The notes: generated by a model from the letters alone, not told the origin. 64,000 bases of DNA from Allodiplogaster sudhausi (GCA_945643635.1 CALZFC010000005.1:9812001-9876000), one strand, 5' to 3'; shown: positions 26,478 to 36,955, counted from the first letter of the stretch. Numbers and translations are program-made.

Positions 26478-27717
26478 GACCGCCGACGACAAGACACAGC
26501 CGGCGACACCGCCGGCGACACAGCCGGCGACACCGCCGGCGACACCGCCGGCGACACAGCCGGCGACGCCACCGTCCTGCCGTCGACACAGCCGACGACA
26601 CTGACGGCGACACAGCCGGCGACGCCACCGTCCTGCCGTCGACACAGCCGACGACACTGACGGCGACACAGCCGGCGACGCCACCGTCCTGCCGTCGACA
26701 CAGCCGACGACACTGACGGCGACACAGCCGGCGACGCCACCGTCCTGCCGTCGACACAGCCGACGACACTGACGGCGACACAGCCGGCGACACAGCCGGC
26801 TACACCGCCGTCGACACACCCGGCGACACCGCCGGCGACACAGCCGGCGACACCGCCGGCGACACAGCCGGCGACACAGCCGGCGACACAGCCGGAGACA
26901 CAGCCGGCGACACAGCCGGCAACACCGCCGGCGACACCGCCGGCGACACAGCCGGCGACACCGCCGGCGACACAGCCGGCGACACCGCCGGCGACACAGC
27001 CGGCGACACCGCCGGCGACACAGCCGGCGACACAGCCGGAGACACAGCCGGCGACACAGCCGGCGACACAGCCGGCGACACAGCCGGAGACACAGCCGGC
27101 GACACAGCCGGCAACACCGCCGGCAACACCGCCGGCGACACAGCCGGCGACACCTAAGCGACACCGCCGGCGACACAGCCAGCAACACCGCCGGCGACAC
27201 CGCCGGCGACACACCCGGCGACACCGCCGGCGACACACCCGGCGACACCTCCGGCGACACAGCCGGCGACACCGCCGGCGACACAGCCGGCGACACCGCC
27301 GGCGACACAGCCGGCGACACACCCGGCGACACCGCCGGCGACACAGCCGGCAACACCGCCGGCGACACACCCGGCGACACCGCCGGCGACACACCCGGCG
27401 ACACCGCCGGCGACACAGCCGGCGACACCTAAGCGACACCGCCGGCGACACAGCCGGCAACACCGCCGGCGACACCGCCGGCGACACACTTGGCGACACC
27501 GCCGGCGACACACCTAAGCGACACCGCCGGCGACACAGCCGGCAACACCGCCGGCGACACCACCGGCGACACCGCCGGCGACACAGCCGGCGACACCTAA
27601 GCGACACCGCCGGCGACACAGCCGGCAACACCGCCGGCGACACCGCCGGCGACACACTTGGCGACACCGCCGGCGACACACCCGGCGACACCGCCGGCGA
27701 CACACCCGGCGACAAGT
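26478..27717. repeat. 12-bp minisatellite (about 1.24 kb)
   Basis: About 100 copies of a degenerate 12-mer, mostly GCCGGCGACACC or GCCGGCGACACA, with higher-order units. One is a 63-bp block containing CCACCGTCCTGCCGTCGACA repeated four times at about 26570-26770. Another is the recurring block ending CACCTAAGCGACACC at about 27155, 27430, 27510 and 27597. Because the unit is 12 bp and stop-free, long frames stay open on the minus strand (up to 424 codons, reading SPAV, RRLC or GVAG repeats). I treat these as artefacts rather than a gene. Confidence 0.85.
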
Positions 27718-28016
27718 CCTGGACATATCCTAGACACTTGTCCGCGTCCTCGAAGGAGAATAATCGTGCGGCAGTTAATCACAAATCCATGAAATTCGAC
27801 TAAAGTGGGGGTAAAACCCATGTTCTTATGAACATACATATCTTGTCGATGCAGTTTAGGAAAAATTTTTAATGTTTACTTTATTTTAATTTTTCTTTAG
27901 TTTTTCTTTGTTGCAAGTCAAATATACAGATATTCCAATGACCATTTATTTGTTAGGAGGAGACGGATGAGGGAAAGGAAGGGGAAAACGGGGAGTGGAG
28001 AGAAGAAGGACGGGGC

Positions 28017-29352
28017 TTATTTCGGGGCGAAGTAGGCCGAGGTAGTGCCAGGGGCACCGCCGCCGCCGCCGCTGCCGACAGCGAAGTAAGCGGATTGGCC
28101 GGGGATTGCCTTGGCTCCGCCGCCGCCGCCTCCGCTCGCGCCGCCTCCACCGACGCCGAAGTACGCGGACTGCGCGCCGCCGCCGCCGCCTGGAGTGAAT
28201 ACAAGAAAACATAAAGTGGTGTTAACGATGGAATGACGCACCACCGCCAACGCCGAAGTAGGCAGACGTGGCTCCGCCTCCGCCGCCGCCGCCGGAGGGA
28301 GCGAGAGGGGGAGGAGCAAATCCGCCGCCAGCGCCACCCACCGCGGTCATCGTGGACGCTCCTCCGCCCAACGGCGCGCCGCCCACAGCCGTCATCGTCG
28401 AAGCTCCTCAAGGATAATGATCTCATATCGCACGAACCCACACGCATATCAAAAATTGCGGCTAATTTGTCAAGATCTGATCTGACCCTTGGGGGCTCCG
28501 CCGATAGCGGTCATGGTCGAAGCACCGCCTCCCATAGGAGCACCGCCCACGGCCGTCATCGTGGAAGCCCCGCCTCCCATGGGAGCTCCGCCCACAGCAG
28601 TCATCGTGGAAGCACCTGAAATAATTTTGAATCATTTTGCCCTCCTCTATTTACTCGTAAGCGGTGGTGGGAATGGATTTCCTAATCAACTTACCACTGG
28701 GCGCTCCGCCGATGGCGGTCATGGTGGAGGCGCCGCCGCCGAGAGGGGCGCCGCCAACGGCAGTCATGGTCGAGGAGCCGCCACCAAGGGGAGCACCGCC
28801 AATTGCGGTCATCGTCGAGGCTAGAACCAAGCACTTATATTGCCATAAGTAATTTCATACGTTCTTTTTACTTTAAAGACTAATGTTTACTTCCAAATTA
28901 ATTATATGACGACCTCCACCGCTGCCTCCAAGCGGCGCGACACCCAGAGCCGTCATGGTGGAAGCTCCACCGCCACCGTACGCCGGAGGGGGAGGCGCCA
29001 AAGCAGCTCCGCCGGCGGCCGGAGACCCGCCGACCGCAAAATACGCGGACTGGGCGCCGCCACCGCCGCCAACTCCGAAGTAGCAAGATGCTCCTGAAAT
29101 AAATCAATATTGAGCGAGAGATCAATTAGGCGGAGGTTCTTGTTTTAATGGAGAACTGTGGAGAGGTTTTTTGGTTGGAATAAAGATGGATAGGGCAATG
29201 GGACTGTGGGATTTTAACGGACCAGGAGCTGCGCCGCCTCCGCCTCCACCGCCGAGCGGCTTGTTCCCTCCAGCAACCGGGGTCGGAGAGAAGTACGCCG
29301 ACGCTTGTCCTCCGCCGCCGCCCGCGCCCGCGCCAAAGTAGACTGACGACAT
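28017..29352 (-). CDS. Glycine-rich sperm-specific (SSQ-like) protein
   Basis: Six exons read leftwards: about 29352-29225, 29096-28916, 28822-28695, 28616-28490, 28408-28242 and 28195-28017, ending FAPK and a TAA. The protein begins MSSVYFGAGAGGGGGQASAYF. The first and last parts carry repeats of the QSAYFGVGG type. The central exons carry many copies of a 14-residue repeat, ASTMTAVGGAPLGG. Exon ends fall within the repeats, mostly splitting a Gly codon, so whole repeats can be gained by exon duplication. The composition and the SAYF and TMTA motifs match my memory of the C. elegans SSQ (sperm-specific class Q) family. Its molecular role is unknown. The start methionine is the one directly before SSVYFG; a longer in-frame start exists about 22 codons upstream. 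Confidence 0.75.
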
Positions 29353-29954
29353 CCTTGAGGTGGAAGAGCTCTCAGATGATCGGAGATATCGCCGAGGAAG
29401 GAGAATAAGATGACTCTTCACTCAATTTCAGCCCTTTTATATGCCCGAGTTTGCCCGTTTTTTGCACTTTACGTGCAGAACTTTCAGGACAGCAAGAATT
29501 TTTGATTTTGAAGAATTTGTTTATCGAAATGTAGTTGAAGATCTCCACGTTTCTGCACTCAAAAACTGCACTTTTTCAATGCAATTTTACAACATTCTCG
29601 GCATGTTTACAAGATCTCTCACAACCAGAGTTAGGAAGGGAATAAATTTAAATTTTCTTATTTTGTCCATTCCACCTTCGCACCCCTTCGCGCGTGGCTG
29701 GGCTGGTTCTTTCTCGCCCTGCCATTGACGATTCTGCTCATTTCCCATCGTCGAAAAGTCGCTTGTTTTGCTTGTTATTTGTACAATACAAAGTAGCTTT
29801 TAAACGGATACAAAAGAACTTTTAAGGAGAAAATCGGCAATAAATACCATTACGATACTCTTCTTCAATGATTCGGGTGATGAAGTATTAACAACGAATC
29901 TAGCGAAATAGAGAACTCAGAAGAAAATGTTGATGTTAGTTCTTTCTGGCAGGA
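29353..29954. other. Divergent intergenic region
   Basis: About 600 bp between the SSQ-like gene (-) and the small membrane protein gene (+). These are head-to-head, so both promoters should lie here. No TATA box or other element could be assigned with confidence. Confidence 0.5.
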
Positions 29955-30475
29955 ATGGCGCAGTCGTTGCTCGGAGCTTTCCTGGTCGGCGTGAGCGCTG
30001 GAGCCATCGGAGTCTACTGGCACTTTGCCAAGAATGGTCAGCAGGGAATGAGAAAAGAAAGAAAGAAGGGATCCAACTTATCATAAATGAAATTATATCT
30101 AAACGAATAACAAAAACCCTTTTCAGACTTTACATTTACATATATCATAATCTATTAATTTAGATGAAACAAAGAAAAGAATGGCTCTCGAGGCCAAAGG
30201 AGACAGCCAAGGAAAGAGGTTGCGTCTGCTGAAACTGCTGCTCCCTATCCCTCTATCCTCCTCTCTCACTCTCTCTCTCTCTCTCTTTCTCTGTCTTCTC
30301 TTTCTCACTCCCTTCTCTTTCTCTCTTCAGTGCTGAATCTCTCCCCCCTGTCCACACTCGCCGCAAGCGTCGTCTGATTGTGCCGCCCCTCCTTGCCCCC
30401 TTTTCTGCTGCTCTCACAGCGTTCCGAACAGCAGCATCGGTCCACTTTTGTGACCGTGAAATGGAAAAGCATTAG
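29955..30475 (+). CDS. Small single-pass membrane protein
   Basis: Three exons join in phase: 29955-30036, 30164-30218 and 30331-30475, giving about 93 residues. The N-terminus, MAQSLLGAFLVGVSAGAIGV followed by YWHFAKN, is a single hydrophobic helix that could be a membrane anchor or uncleaved signal. A charged stretch follows (DETKKRMALEAKGDSQ), then a basic cluster HTRRKRRL and a second mildly hydrophobic segment (IVPPLLAPFSAALTAF). No family recognised. It shares a divergent upstream region with the SSQ-like gene, so shared expression is possible but unproven. Confidence 0.6.
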
Positions 30476-30833
30476 CTACGGTATGAGTTCATTTGGGCAT
30501 ACTTCGTGACAGATAGTAACTAAGATTTCTGAACGGCCCTTTCTCTATAGATACGGTGTCGTACATTTGGTGAGTTCTTTGTTCATGTTTCACTCTCATA
30601 CAACTGGGAATCCTACCATGCCCCAAGCTCTTCAACTCGACGTTTAAGCTTTTTATTCACAACTTTAGCGTCAATTTAAACAATTTTATTGTTTCTTTAA
30701 TATCTTTCTTCTTAGAACATAAATCATCAAGAAAACAAAGTGTTAAAGCTCCTTTAATCCGAACACAGGAGAAAGATTACAAGCACCAAAACATAAAAAT
30801 AGCAGGCCATAATCAGATGTTCAAACTTTATGC

Positions 30834-33800
30834 TTAATTCAACCAAAACATCTGGGCTAGATATATCCATCTATTTATCATCGGAACAGCAACTTTGAAG
30901 AAGCGCTGCTCAGAGAGAGGAGTCCGGTAAGATGAGAGTTGGCGGGAGATCGCAGGCGCAGTCGGCACGGGATTCTCACGACACGTCCGGCGGGTTCGCC
31001 ACTCGTTCAAGATCCGGAGACGGCGGTGGAACTCCTCCTTGCATCTCAGAAGCTGCGACACATCTAAATACACATGAGGCTGTTTTATAATCCTCTTTCT
31101 CATCCAGATTCAGAAAGGGTTGAGAAAGAGGATTAGAATCTTGCTCTAACCAGTTGAATTGTTAATAGTGTAGCGCAGCTTGGACAACTGCCAAGTAGAG
31201 AGGTCAGTATCATTCTCGATGAGAGGCGGCTGATGCTTGCGGTCGTCCTCCCTCCCCTGCTCCCTGAGGGTCGCATCTAGACTGCTCCTCTCTTTCTCCA
31301 TCTCTTCCTTCTTCTGTTTCTCCTTGTCTTCCTTCCTCATCCTCTCTTCTTCCTCTTCCCTTTTTTTCGCCGCCTTCTCTGCCGCGAGTCGTCTGAAAAC
31401 CATGAAAAGAGAATAGTTTTATGCTGGCCAAAGCAGATAGAAAGGATAGAAAACGACAGCACTTGACACTCCAGATATGCCGGCTCCGAAAAGGCCTTAC
31501 CTCTGTTTCTCCTTCAGAACCAGCGTAGTCTGCTTCTCTTCCTCTCGCCTTCTCTCTTCTTCTGCTTCCCTCTCCCGTCTCAGAGCCTCGGCATCACTGA
31601 ACGAGAATAAGATTAGGAAGTCCCAGAAATGTAAAGATCTGACCGAGTGCTGGCTAGAATGGTCTCGACCATCTCCACGCAGGAGTCGTACTCAGCTGTC
31701 GCCTTTTCAAGGGGCCACTGGGTCATCGCGACCACTTCCTCACCCACGCCAAGGAGTCCCGCTGCCTTCCCAACCTGGCACACTCTCCCCACGTCTTCTG
31801 CCGGCCCGACTACACGCAGCAGCAACTGGAGTACGACGCCGATCTCCGCCGCGACTGTGGCCGCCGTAACGCTGCCGCCGGCCGCCTGGAGTGGGTGGTG
31901 CGAGATCTCAGAGTCTGCCGTCTACGCAACCCGCGCGAGCTCCCGCCACGCAGCCGAGCCTCTCTCGAACGGCGCCAGCAGCAGGAAGCAGTCCGGGCGA
32001 GCCGCCCTCTCGCGTCTTCACAAGGGCGCCGCACGTCGACGCGTGGCCGAGGCGGTAGCAGCACGAGCATCGGCAAGCGGGGCCACGACGGCCGGGTCGA
32101 CTGCGTGCGGTCGAAGGCGGGCCGGTTCGATGCGCTCGCGACGATCGAGGGGTCACCGATGGAGCAGACGGACAAGCAGACGCAATCTGGTGCAGGCTCT
32201 CCATCGATCAGTCAGCACTTTGCCCAGCATACCCATTAGGTATCCCCCCATTTAGCCCCCTCTCTTGTCTCAAACTGCTCACCCACCTCCTCTTTACCTT
32301 GTGCTCTTATCAACATCAGATCCATTGGTAGAAAGCTCCCTATCTTAGACCATTTTCGTTTTCGCCATAAAACTAGTGTCTTTCTGCTCACTGAGACTTG
32401 GGCCACTGCTGATTCTGTATCTGATGCAATGCTCTCTTTCAATTCCGACTATAATGCTTTTAGATCAGATCGCTCTAGTGATAGCATTGGTGGTGGTGTC
32501 TGCATACTTAGTGACTCTTGCCTTCCCTCATATTTAGTACATTCCCTTTCTTTTGGCAAGTTCTGTCAGCAGGTTTCTGTTGCGGTTACATTTGACTCTT
32601 CTAAAATAGTCTTCCACTGTGTATATAGAAGTCCATCCTGCCCTGCAGCTGATTTCATTGCTTGTTTAGATACAATTCATGACACCATTCTAGAACATTA
32701 TAGTCATAGTCATATCATTGCCGGTGATTTTAATTGCCCCGAAATCAATTGGAACGCGTATGACCCTCTCTCGTTGTCTATGCCAACCACTCTCACGCCC
32801 TCTTGTTTATCTCTTCTTTCTCTTTGCCACACTCTCTCTCTATCTCAACACGTCTCTGAACCCACTCGCAATCAATCGCTTCTCGACCTAGTTTTTTCTA
32901 CTGACAGCTCATTGGTATCTGCATGCTCCGTCCTTCCCCCGCTGCCTTCGCTGGACCACTCTCCTGTAGCTTTTCACGTCTCCCTTCCCTCCCTTCCACC
33001 GCAGTCACATTTCCAAATAAGAGATTTTAAACGTGCTAACTGGAGTCTAATCAACTCTTTTTTGTTAGCGATTAATTGGACCAATCTACTAAGCTCTGCA
33101 AGTGATGTCGACTCTCTCTATTCTGTTTTCTTGGAGAAAATCCACTTTGTGATAGATAATTTCGTTCCCATTCGCTCCATTTCCCGTACCCATCCACAGT
33201 TCCCTTTCCAAGTCCAAAAATTAGCTCGCACTTGTGACTCCTTATACAAATGTCGTTCCTCTATTGGTCTCTCACCCTTTTTGCATGCTTCTCGTAAACT
33301 AAAGAAGGCCCTTTATCACCATAGGAGGCAATTAGAGAATCGTATATCATCTCGAGGCAATATGCGATTATTTTACCGCTATGCTAATGGTTGTATTAAA
33401 GATAATACGAGTATTGGTCCCATTAAGACCTCTTATGCTATATGTACAGATGCACCCTCCAAGGCTCAAGCATTTGCTGATTATTTTGAAGATTGTTTTG
33501 ATTTCACTTCTGTTTCCCCTCCTCCTCCCCCGTCTGACTCTACCCCTTACACTGCTGGCCGATTAGATTACATCGAGTTTACCTCAGAAACCATCTCCCG
33601 TGCATTGTCTAAGCTCCCTAGTCGAAACTCTACATCTCCTGATAGAATTCCTTATATTTTTCTTAAGAAGGCCGCTGTCTCTATTACTACTCCCATTACT
33701 ATAATATTTAATCGAATAATGATGTATGGCCAAATTCCCAAGATATGGTCCCGTGCTCTTATCCGTCCCGTGTACAAGCGGAAAGGATCCCGCGAAGATT

Positions 33801-36300
33801 GTGTAAATTATAGGCCTATATCTCTCACTTGTTCTCTATCTAAGGTAATGGAACGCATTATTTCCCGACAAATTTTCCTCTACCTTGAAGAGCATTCCAT
33901 TCTCACCCCTTTCCAATACGGCTTTCGCCCTCGCCACTCCGTATCCACTGCCCTTTTATCCACTCTTAATGAATGGCATCGTGCTTTAGACTCGTCCCAA
34001 TATGTCACTACTGCTTTTATTGATTTCACCAAGGCCTTCGATTCAATTCCTCGACCCCATCTTCTCTATAAACTTTCCAAAATTGGTATATCTGGTAGCC
34101 TTCTGAGATTCTTTGACTCATTTCTAGCTAATAGAAACCAGTCGGTTATCATCAATGATTCTACTTCTCTTCCCTATTCTATTAACAGTGGTGTAAATCA
34201 GGGAACCTGTTTAGGACCTCTTCTCTTTCTTATCTACATTAATGACATTGTTGAATGCATACCCTCAGGTTGTTATTTCACTATTTACGCGGATGATATT
34301 AAGGTATATACGTATAATGATCAGCCTCTCCTTCAATCGGCACTTAATGCCATCGATTTATGGGCCAATAAGTGGGGTCTCATTATCTCCTTGGATAAGA
34401 CTGTTATCATGACAATCGGTAACCACCCAATCCCACCGGTGTTTTCTTTGCGCGGCATACCTCTCCCAACTGTGTCTTCTTTTAAGGACCTTGGTATTAC
34501 ATATGATAGCGAACTATCATTTAGGGAGCACATTTTGACCATTGTTAGAAAAGCGTCCGCACGATGCGCATATATTCTTCGCTCTTTCCGATCTCGCAAC
34601 CCCTCTATTTTGACCCGCCTATATAACATTTATGTATTGCCCATACTTGATTCACTATCCGAAGTTTGGAACCCTTCTGCTGTTCAATATGTCAATATGG
34701 TTGAGAGAGTCCAAAGAAGTTTCACCCGATCTATCTTTAAAAGATCTGGCCGTTCTATGTCATATGATCAACGCTTACAGACCCTCGGATTACCCTCGCT
34801 CGAGCAACGCAGACTTGTTACCGATTTAGTTACAACTTTCAAAATTATGCGAAATCTTACCCCAATTGAACCCACTCATTTCTTCCAATTCCCAACTGGA
34901 TACTCTTCAAATCTCCGTGGTCACTCTCTTAGGCTTTCATTTCCATCTCTTCGATCACTCCGCTATCGTCGCTCATGCCTATCTTATCGTGTAGTCCGGT
35001 TATGGAACTCACTACTTGATCACCATGTCTCAACAAATTCCCTCTCTTCCTTCCGTACCTATTGCTTGAATGTTACATCATGACTACATTCCCCTTTCTT
35101 TGCTTTTTCTTTTTGTTTGTTTTTCCTTTTGCTTGACCCATATTTCATCACTTGTATGACTATATGTTATCACATTAAACCCATGCTGGGCAAAGCGATA
35201 AAGAATATATATATATATATATATCTGGGAAAAGAATGACATCATGAAGAGAAAGGAGAGACTGATAGAGCAAGAAGGGGAGGAGAAGCAAGATTGGCAG
35301 AAGGAGGGAGACGAACTCGGATATGCTCGATGAGTTGCAGGAGACTGTGGTTGAGTGTGGCGACTTCATCCACAAAGCGGTCTCCTTGGCGGAGTTCGGC
35401 ATTCGCCTTCTGCAGTTGTTGGGCCCGCGAGAGAAGAGCCATTCTAAGAGAGAAAGAGGGAGATCATGAGAGAGAAGTAACGGAGAATGGACAGCAAGTG
35501 AGAAACCTCGGGAGGAATCGCCGCCTGGCGATGAAGCCGCGCACGTAGCGCTGAATGGTCACAACAGCGTGACGACGGTATTCAATCTTCCGCTGCACAG
35601 CAAAGAGAGTGAGAGAGAGAGGAGAGAGAGAAGAAAGAGAGCGAGAGTGACGGAGGAGAGAAAAGAGGGAGAGAGAAAGAGCGAAAGAGAGAGAAGGGAG
35701 AGAGAGAGTTGGAGAGGCCAGAGGAGAAAAGGAGAAAACTGACGTTTCACACACACACTGCCACGCGGCGTAATGCACCATCCGCCAGCGGAGAGTGAGC
35801 AGGGCGGACTTGGTCTTCTCCACCAGCACAGCCATCTCAGAGGGGTCACACGACAAACCCTGAGAAGGCAGTGCAGTCGTAAGGGAAACAATCGAGAGGA
35901 GAGAGAGATAGAGAGAAAGAGAGAGATAGAGAGTTTACAAGTGAGGGAACCTGCTGGGATAGGCAATGTCCATGAGTTTGAGAAGGCTGGGAATGCCAGC
36001 GCAGAGGAGTTGCGCGAGTACGAGGCCGCCGTCGAATTCGTTCACCGACATCTTCTCGTTCGGCTTGACGCATCTCACGAAGTGGGTGCCCTGTCATGAA
36101 CCGCCTCCTTTCCTCTCTCTTTCTCTCTAATTTCTCCCGCCCTTTCACTCCTCACAGTCTTCTCCAGTTTGAGCAGCAGATCAGTCAACTGGTTCTTGAA
36201 CTTGTTGCCGACGGAGACGGAGCGGGGGCGGTTGATGTTGCTGCCGGCCTTGGGCTTCTGTTCCTTCTCGCCGCCAAACAACTCGCGAATCAGAGGTGAA
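30834..36300 (-). CDS. Myosin VI, truncated locus (partial motor, IQ, tail)
   Basis: Exons, right to left: 36300-36156 (LIRELFGG, then SVGNKFKNQLTDLLLKLEKT); 36090-35951 (GTHFVRCVKPNEKM, then SLLKLMDIAYPSR); 35859-about 35760 (LSCDPSEMAVLVEKTKSALL); about 35594-35508 (IQ motif VVTIQRYVRGFIARRR); about 35441-35310 (coiled region); 31597-31501 and about 31391-31147 (charged helix, EKAAKKREEEEERMRKEDKE, then DLSTWQLSKLRYTINNST); about 31103-30834 (KEEFHRRLRILNEW, then SEQRFFKV). The order and sequence match myosin VI, the minus-end-directed motor used in nematode spermatogenesis (SPE-15). The first about 600 motor residues are not upstream. The converter is missing between exons 2 and 3, where phases also clash. 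The tail stops before the WWY cargo region. Probably a broken or partial copy. A LINE occupies the intron at about 31.65-35.2 kb. Confidence 0.8.
31682..32239 (+). CDS. LINE ORF1 protein, 5'-truncated
   Basis: In frame 2 the sequence aligns with ORF1 of the second LINE. Shared features are a helical basic segment (KGPLGHRDHFLTHAKESRC), HVFCRPDYTQQQLEYDADLR, DCGRRNAAAGRLEWVVRD, and NPRELPPR. The C-terminal part is basic and low in complexity (Arg/Ser/Gly-rich), as expected for an RNA-binding ORF1p. The N-terminus is lost to 5' truncation. It ends with a single TAG at 32237-32239, after which ORF2 continues in the same frame. Confidence 0.7.
   Translation, partial: GVVLSCRLFKGPLGHRDHFLTHAKESRCLPNLAHSPHVFCRPDYTQQQLEYDADLRRDCGRRNAAAGRLEWVVRDLRVCRLRNPRELPPRSRASLERRQQQEAVRASRPLASSQGRRTSTRGRGGSSTSIGKRGHDGRVDCVRSKAGRFDALATIEGSPMEQTDKQTQSGAGSPSISQHFAQHTH
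32240..35083 (+). CDS. LINE ORF2: AP endonuclease and reverse transcriptase
   Basis: Open for about 947 codons after the ORF1 stop. The endonuclease half contains INIRSIGRKLPILD, LLTETW, GGGVCIL, IIAGDFNCPEINW and SLDHSPV. The reverse transcriptase half contains RPVYKRKGSREDCVNYRPIS, QYGFRPRHS, FIDFTKAFDSIPR, NQGTCLGPLLFLIYINDI and the catalytic YADDIKV. A C-terminal segment (MVERVQRSFTRSIFKRSG) is typical of CR1/Jockey-like elements. The first ATG (32429) lies after the endonuclease start, inside conserved sequence, so translation must begin upstream at a non-AUG codon, by readthrough of the ORF1 stop, or by reinitiation. No internal stop or frameshift is seen, so the copy may be young. Confidence 0.85.
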   Translation, partial: VSPHLAPSLVSNCSPTSSLPCALINIRSIGRKLPILDHFRFRHKTSVFLLTETWATADSVSDAMLSFNSDYNAFRSDRSSDSIGGGVCILSDSCLPSYLVHSLSFGKFCQQVSVAVTFDSSKIVFHCVYRSPSCPAADFIACLDTIHDTILEHYSHSHIIAGDFNCPEINWNAYDPLSLSMPTTLTPSCLSLLSLCHTLSLSQHVSEPTRNQSLLDLVFSTDSSLVSACSVLPPLPSLDHSPVAFHVSLPSLPPQSHFQIRDFKRANWSLINSFLLAINWTNLLSSASDVDSLYSVFLEKIHFVIDNFVPIRSISRTHPQFPFQVQKLARTCDSLYKCRSSIGLSPFLHASRKLKKALYHHRRQLENRISSRGNMRLFYRYANGCIKDNTSIGPIKTSYAICTDAPSKAQAFADYFEDCFDFTSVSPPPPPSDSTPYTAGRLDYIEFTSETISRALSKLPSRNSTSPDRIPYIFLKKAAVSITTPITIIFNRIMMYGQIPKIWSRALIRPVYKRKGSREDCVNYRPISLTCSLSKVMERIISRQIFLYLEEHSILTPFQYGFRPRHSVSTALLSTLNEWHRALDSSQYVTTAFIDFTKAFDSIPRPHLLYKLSKIGISGSLLRFFDSFLANRNQSVIINDSTSLPYSINSGVNQGTCLGPLLFLIYINDIVECIPSGCYFTIYADDIKVYTYNDQPLLQSALNAIDLWANKWGLIISLDKTVIMTIGNHPIPPVFSLRGIPLPTVSSFKDLGITYDSELSFREHILTIVRKASARCAYILRSFRSRNPSILTRLYNIYVLPILDSLSEVWNPSAVQYVNMVERVQRSFTRSIFKRSGRSMSYDQRLQTLGLPSLEQRRLVTDLVTTFKIMRNLTPIEPTHFFQFPTGYSSNLRGHSLRLSFPSLRSLRYRRSCLSYRVVRLWNSLLDHHVSTNSLSSFRTYCLNVTS

Positions 36301-36955
36301 CTGAAGTGCACATCTTTCCATCTTCTTCTTGTCTTCTCCACTCTTCCATCTCTCTTTCTTTCACTCCTTTCTCTCTCTCTCACACACGCACTCCTCTCTC
36401 TCTTCTCTCTCTCTCGACATACGCGGATGACTCCATGAGATGCACTGGACGTTGCAACTACAGATTAAAACCGGATCTAAAAGTAGAACAGGCACAAAAA
36501 ATGGACAATCGGTATTCATTCGGTTGAAACGAAGGCATAGAACACGAGTTTTTTTTTCATATAAACACTTTCATTCCAATTCACAGTTGACTTCATCCAA
36601 TCATTTTTTTTTCGAACAAACATTATAGCATTCACATTGAAATAAGCTAGGCACACATATCACAGAAAGAGCAATGAACGGTGGGAAGGAGATATTTACA
36701 AGATATTAAAATATAACTCACATGAAGTTCCAGCAATAAATTGGCGAGATCGAGTAATTTTTCTGTACTCGCGTTGGGCTAATGCACAAGATATGTCACA
36801 GGGAATTAAAAGAAGATTAGCATGAGCAGAAAGACATTAAGTAGGGCACTCTAATAATAAAATGAGCCACCTTTACAGACTATCATATTGGCACTCTAAT
36901 AATGAAATGAGCTAGCTTTACCGACCATCAATATAAAAAAAGCATCAGTGCCATT
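36301..36955. other. Intergenic; no upstream myosin exons
   Basis: CT-rich then AT-rich sequence. Includes a short direct duplication, GGCACTCTAATAAT at about 36847 and 36893. No exon of a myosin motor domain is recognisable here on the minus strand. Confidence 0.6.

Larger units (their letters stand above)
31650..35214 (+). mobile_element. CR1/Jockey-type LINE, 5'-truncated, ORF2 intact
   Basis: The element sits in sense-opposite orientation inside a myosin VI intron. It begins within ORF1 (homology to the second LINE starts near 31700), continues through a complete ORF2, and ends in about 100 bp of untranslated sequence followed by an (AT)n tail near 35204-35223. The left edge is approximate because the myosin exon ends at 31597. 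The exact insertion edges and any target duplication could not be fixed by eye. Confidence 0.8.

Noticed and set aside
26441..27715. A 424-codon minus-strand frame of Cys/Arg/Ser/Val repeats
   Set aside because: The 12-bp repeat has no stop in any minus-strand frame, several frames are open over the same bases, and no splice partner or unique sequence adjoins it.
26478..27717. CRISPR-like or other spaced repeat array
   Set aside because: Units are contiguous 12-mers without spacers, in a nematode genome.
31613..32204. Minus-strand and frame-3 open frames over GC-rich DNA
   Set aside because: Shadows of LINE ORF1, whose frame is fixed by similarity to the second LINE copy.
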